A stretch of 35,014 bases of DNA from Lachnospiraceae bacterium (GTDB lineage Bacteria; Bacillota; Clostridia; Lachnospirales; Lachnospiraceae), in the NCBI GenBank assembly GCA_022771765.1, contig JALELN010000120.1:1-35014 (forward strand), written 5' to 3'. The notes under the pieces are model-generated. The model was not told the DNA's origin. It searched no databases and was given only the letters and a program-made list of their open reading frames with translations. Position numbers and translations under genes: made by a program. Below, piece by piece: positions 33,031 to 35,014 of this stretch; position 1 is the first letter of the stretch, and every line of letters starts with the position of its first letter.

Positions 33031-33067
33031 ATTAAGAAATGTCACGCTCTGCGAGCCATTTCTTAAT
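33031..33067 (+). promoter_or_regulatory. Perfect 11-bp hairpin upstream of the infC ribosome binding site
   Basis: ATTAAGAAATG (33031-33041) and CATTTCTTAAT (33057-33067) are perfectly complementary; inside, GCTC (33046-33049) pairs with GAGC (33053-33056). There is no U-tract, so it is not a terminator. It ends 15 bases before the infC Shine-Dalgarno. Confidence 0.7.
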
Positions 33068-33096
33068 CATGTATTAAAAAATGGAGGTGTGGTGTC

Positions 33097-33603
33097 ATTA
33101 GCGAATTAATGATTAACGAACAGATCAGAGACAAAGAGGTTCGTGTGATTGGAGAAAACGGAGACCAGTTAGGTGTTATGCCCATCAAGGAGGCAATGCG
33201 GCTGGCAGATGAGGCGGAGTTAGATCTGGTGAAGATCGCGCCCACAGCAAAACCGCCGGTATGTAAGATCGTTGACTATGGAAAATATCGTTACGAACTT
33301 GCCCGCAAGGAAAAGGATGCCCGCAAGAAGCAGAAAACGGTGGAGCTGAAGGAAGTACGTCTTTCTCCGAATATTGATTCCAATGATCTGAATACAAAGA
33401 TCAGTGCTGCCAGAAAGTTTATCGGAAAGGGTAACAAGGTGAAGATCACCCTGCGTTTCCGCGGCAGAGAGATGGCACACATGCAGCAGAGCCGTCATAT
33501 TTTGGACGACATTGCAGAGCAGATGGCTGATATCGCAGTTGTAGAAAAAGCGCCGAAGCAGGAGGGCAGAAGCCTCGCTATGGTGCTTGGAGAGAAAAAA
33601 TAA
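33097..33603 (+). CDS. infC: Translation initiation factor IF-3, AUU start
   Basis: IF3 (168 aa) binds the 30S subunit, prevents subunit joining and checks start codons. N-domain (ELMINEQIRDKEVRVIGENG), the linker (ELARKEKDARKKQKTVELKE) and C-domain (LSPNIDSNDLNTKISAARKF, then VKITLRFRGREM) are intact. GGAGGTG at 33083-33089 is 7 bases before ATT 33097 but 19 bases before the first ATG at 33109, so the rare AUU is the best start, as known for infC in many bacteria; it lets IF3 repress its own synthesis by rejecting non-standard starts. First gene of the infC-rpmI-rplT operon. Confidence 0.95.
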   Translation: MSELMINEQIRDKEVRVIGENGDQLGVMPIKEAMRLADEAELDLVKIAPTAKPPVCKIVDYGKYRYELARKEKDARKKQKTVELKEVRLSPNIDSNDLNTKISAARKFIGKGNKVKITLRFRGREMAHMQQSRHILDDIAEQMADIAVVEKAPKQEGRSLAMVLGEKK

Positions 33604-33630
33604 GAAGAACATTTAAAGGAGGAATTTATT

Positions 33631-33828
33631 ATGCCTAAGATCAAAACAAAAAGAGCAGCTGCAAAGCGCTTTACAAAAACCGGAACTGGAAAATTAAAGA
33701 GAAATAAAGCTTACAAGAGCCATATCTTAACCAAGAAGACAACTAAGCGTAAGAGAAACTTAAGACAGGCTGCAATGACAGACGCAACAAATGTAAAGAC
33801 AATGAAGAAGATCTTACCTTATCTGTAA
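33631..33828 (+). CDS. rpmI: 50S ribosomal protein L35
   Basis: L35 (65 aa), a small basic protein of the large subunit. The opening [20 protein letters not shown] and the [16 protein letters not shown] stretch are the family pattern, and size is standard. The start has AAAGGAGG ahead (33615-33622). It sits between infC and rplT, 27 bases after infC, as in most bacteria. Confidence 0.97.
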   Translation: MPKIKTKRAAAKRFTKTGTGKLKRNKAYKSHILTKKTTKRKRNLRQAAMTDATNVKTMKKILPYL

Positions 33829-33853
33829 GATTGTGTGAAGGAGGAAATAAGAA

Positions 33854-34210
33854 ATGGCAAGAGTTAAAGGTGGTTTAAACGCTAAGAAGAAACATAATCG
33901 TACCTTAAAGTTAGCAAAGGGATACAGAGGAGCGCGCTCAAAGCAGTATCGTATCGCTAAGCAGTCAGTGATGAGAGCGCTGACCAGCTCTTATGCAGGA
34001 CGTAAGCAGAAGAAGAGACAGTTCCGTCAGTTATGGATTGCACGTATCAACGCAGCGGCCCGTATGAACGGTTTATCATACAGCAGAATGATGCATGGCT
34101 TAAAGTTAGCAGGTGTTGACATGAACCGCAAGATGTTAGCAGAGCTGGCAGTGAATGACGCAGAGGGCTTTGCAGCATTAGCTGAGGTTGCGAAAGCAAA
34201 ATTAGCTTAA
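33854..34210 (+). CDS. rplT: 50S ribosomal protein L20
   Basis: L20 (118 aa, standard length) is an early assembly protein of the large subunit and, in Firmicutes, a likely repressor that binds the infC leader. Signature stretches [40 protein letters not shown] and [20 protein letters not shown] are all present. AAGGAGG precedes the start. Last gene of the operon, followed by a strong terminator. Confidence 0.98.
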   Translation: MARVKGGLNAKKKHNRTLKLAKGYRGARSKQYRIAKQSVMRALTSSYAGRKQKKRQFRQLWIARINAAARMNGLSYSRMMHGLKLAGVDMNRKMLAELAVNDAEGFAALAEVAKAKLA

Positions 34211-34230
34211 TCTGAAAAAGGTTAAAGATC

Positions 34231-34265
34231 AGGGAGTATCACAATAAGTGGTACTCCCTTTTTTC
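34231..34265 (+). terminator. Rho-independent terminator of the infC operon
   Basis: AGGGAGTATCAC (34231-34242) pairs with GTGGTACTCCCT (34248-34259), one G-U pair, 5-base loop, followed by TTTTTT. Strong intrinsic terminator. Confidence 0.93.
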
Positions 34266-34306
34266 GTATTCCTGCGGGTGAGATGATGCATCGTGTACTT
34301 TTGTTT

Positions 34307-35014
34307 TTAGCTGTCCGAAGATGTTTTTTCGGAGCAAACCGACAGACGATAATTTTTCGGGGAAATGCCCTTGATCTTGCGAAATGCCTTGGAAAAATAC
34401 AGGTTATTTTCAAAGCCGACGGAATTTGCGATGGCGGTGATGGACAGGTCGGAGTTTTCTAACAGATTGCACGCCTGACGGATGCGAAAGTCTGTCAGAT
34501 ATTCTTTTGGCGATTTTTCCATCACTTTTTCAAAAGAACGGAACAGGTGGCTACGGCTTAAGCCCACATAATCCGCGATGTCTTCCACTGTGATGGAGTA
34601 TGAATAATTGGCGGAAATATAGGCGATCGCTTTTTGTACATAGCCGGAGTAGGAGGTTTGCGGAGATTTTTTCGTGGCACCCTGCATGAATAGCGCAAGA
34701 GCTGTATACAGTCTTCCGGTCATTTCTACTGCCTGTTCAAAATCATTGCCGCGCACTTCATAAATGCACAAAAGCTGGTGAAGGATTTTGTCCCCGAGAG
34801 GAGCACCGGTGATGAAAGGCTGATCCTTAGTGAAATCGGTGGCGTTTAAGATAGAAAGGGCATCGCTGCCGTTAAAGCCCACCCATGCATATTCCCAGGG
34901 GTCAGATACATCTGCGTAGTAAGTGACCTCTTGATTCGGATAGACTAAAAAGGCATCCCCTGCGTGCAGTTCATATTTCTTATTTTTCAGCTCGTAATAA
35001 CCGCAGCCGGAGAT
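34307..35014 (-). CDS. AraC-family transcriptional regulator (partial, 5' end outside window)
   Basis: The visible 235 residues run off the window edge; the N-terminus is missing. The part nearest the edge (CGYYELKNKKYELHAGDAFL, VYPNQEVTYYADVSDPWEY) is a cupin-like AraC ligand-binding domain, the middle a helical linker, and the C-terminal ~100 residues a two-HTH AraC/XylS DNA-binding domain (ITVEDIADYVGLSRSHLFRS, then SITAIANSVGFENNLYFSKA and GISPKNYR). Such proteins usually activate neighbouring carbohydrate-use genes; the likely targets lie beyond the right edge. Strong family match; partial by truncation at the window end. Confidence 0.92.
   Translation of the reverse strand: MSGCGYYELKNKKYELHAGDAFLVYPNQEVTYYADVSDPWEYAWVGFNGSDALSILNATDFTKDQPFITGAPLGDKILHQLLCIYEVRGNDFEQAVEMTGRLYTALALFMQGATKKSPQTSYSGYVQKAIAYISANYSYSITVEDIADYVGLSRSHLFRSFEKVMEKSPKEYLTDFRIRQACNLLENSDLSITAIANSVGFENNLYFSKAFRKIKGISPKNYRLSVCSEKTSSDS

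Larger units (their letters stand above)
32816..33096 (+). promoter_or_regulatory. infC leader with attenuator (ribosomal L20/IF3-type leader)
   Basis: About 270 bases of structured non-coding RNA precede infC. Paired segments seen: GAGT/ACTC at 32839-32850; CAAGCG (32862-32867) with CGCTTG (32925-32930) enclosing TCTGGCAG (32901-32908) and CTGTCAGA (32916-32923); an intrinsic terminator at 32944-32975; and a perfect hairpin at 33031-33067. The segment ATCCACT (32843-32849) is exactly complementary to AGTGGAT (32945-32951), the left arm of the terminator, so the two structures can exclude each other. The layout matches the L20-controlled leaders known upstream of infC in Firmicutes; membership of that Rfam family was not tested. 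Confidence 0.7.

Noticed and set aside
1..35014. CRISPR arrays, tRNA or rRNA genes, insertion sequences
   Set aside because: No regularly spaced direct repeats, cloverleaf-like segments, rRNA sequence or transposase-like proteins were seen in any part of the window.

Overview
The window reads as a chromosomal segment of a Gram-positive Clostridia member, most likely Lachnospiraceae. The evidence is the low-GC-Firmicute replicative polymerase PolC (no DnaE-type gene in its place), the conserved block pyrH-frr-uppS-cdsA-dxr-rseP-ispG-polC, strong AGGAGG-type ribosome binding sites almost everywhere, and an infC-rpmI-rplT operon with a long structured leader and an AUU start. The assignment to family is inference from gene content and protein similarity recalled from memory; no search was run.

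Layout. 1-1.9 kb: rpsB and tsf (ribosomal protein S2 and EF-Ts), closed by a strong terminator. 2.0-7.2 kb: mixed accessory and metabolic genes: a GNAT acetyltransferase and a NapH-like membrane Fe-S protein behind a consensus promoter, a remnant of a winged-helix regulator, the two-subunit L-serine dehydratase (sdaAB-sdaAA) with its own promoter and a promoter-proximal hairpin, a membrane acyltransferase overlapping an HTH-AbrB fusion regulator. 7.2-10.5 kb: a DUF6033-like protein behind a possible sigma-D (flagellar-type) promoter, a membrane-anchored polysaccharide deacetylase, and a bactofilin with a long acidic Pro/Glu-rich N-terminus and a strong internal in-frame start. 10.5-21.3 kb: the housekeeping operon pyrH-frr-uppS-cdsA-dxr-rseP-ispG-polC, linking UMP kinase, ribosome recycling, undecaprenyl-PP synthesis, CDP-DAG synthesis, the MEP isoprenoid pathway, site-2 protease and DNA replication. 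21.3-25.9 kb: a visibly A+T-richer accessory patch with TraX, an unknown protein, at least two multiply broken pseudogenes (SRPBCC and a zeta-toxin-like kinase fused in frame to an unrelated membrane-protein fragment), a metallophosphoesterase and an alpha/beta hydrolase. 25.9-31.8 kb: pheA (chorismate mutase-prephenate dehydratase), a Ppx/GppA-HD protein with substituted Asp residues, polyphosphate kinase ppk, and a Cof-type HAD phosphatase. 31.8-32.7 kb: a convergent PHP phosphoesterase. 32.7-34.3 kb: the infC leader and infC-rpmI-rplT. 34.3 kb to the end: an AraC-family regulator on the minus strand, cut by the window edge.

The most notable items are the internal Shine-Dalgarno/start inside the bactofilin gene, which predicts a short core-only isoform; the in-frame chimera joining a membrane-protein fragment to a zeta-toxin P-loop; the infC leader, where an upstream segment is exactly complementary to one arm of the attenuator; and the Ppx-like protein with two active-site Asp positions each changed by one base. 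I found no CRISPR array, tRNA, rRNA or insertion sequence, and no convincing complete novel defence system.
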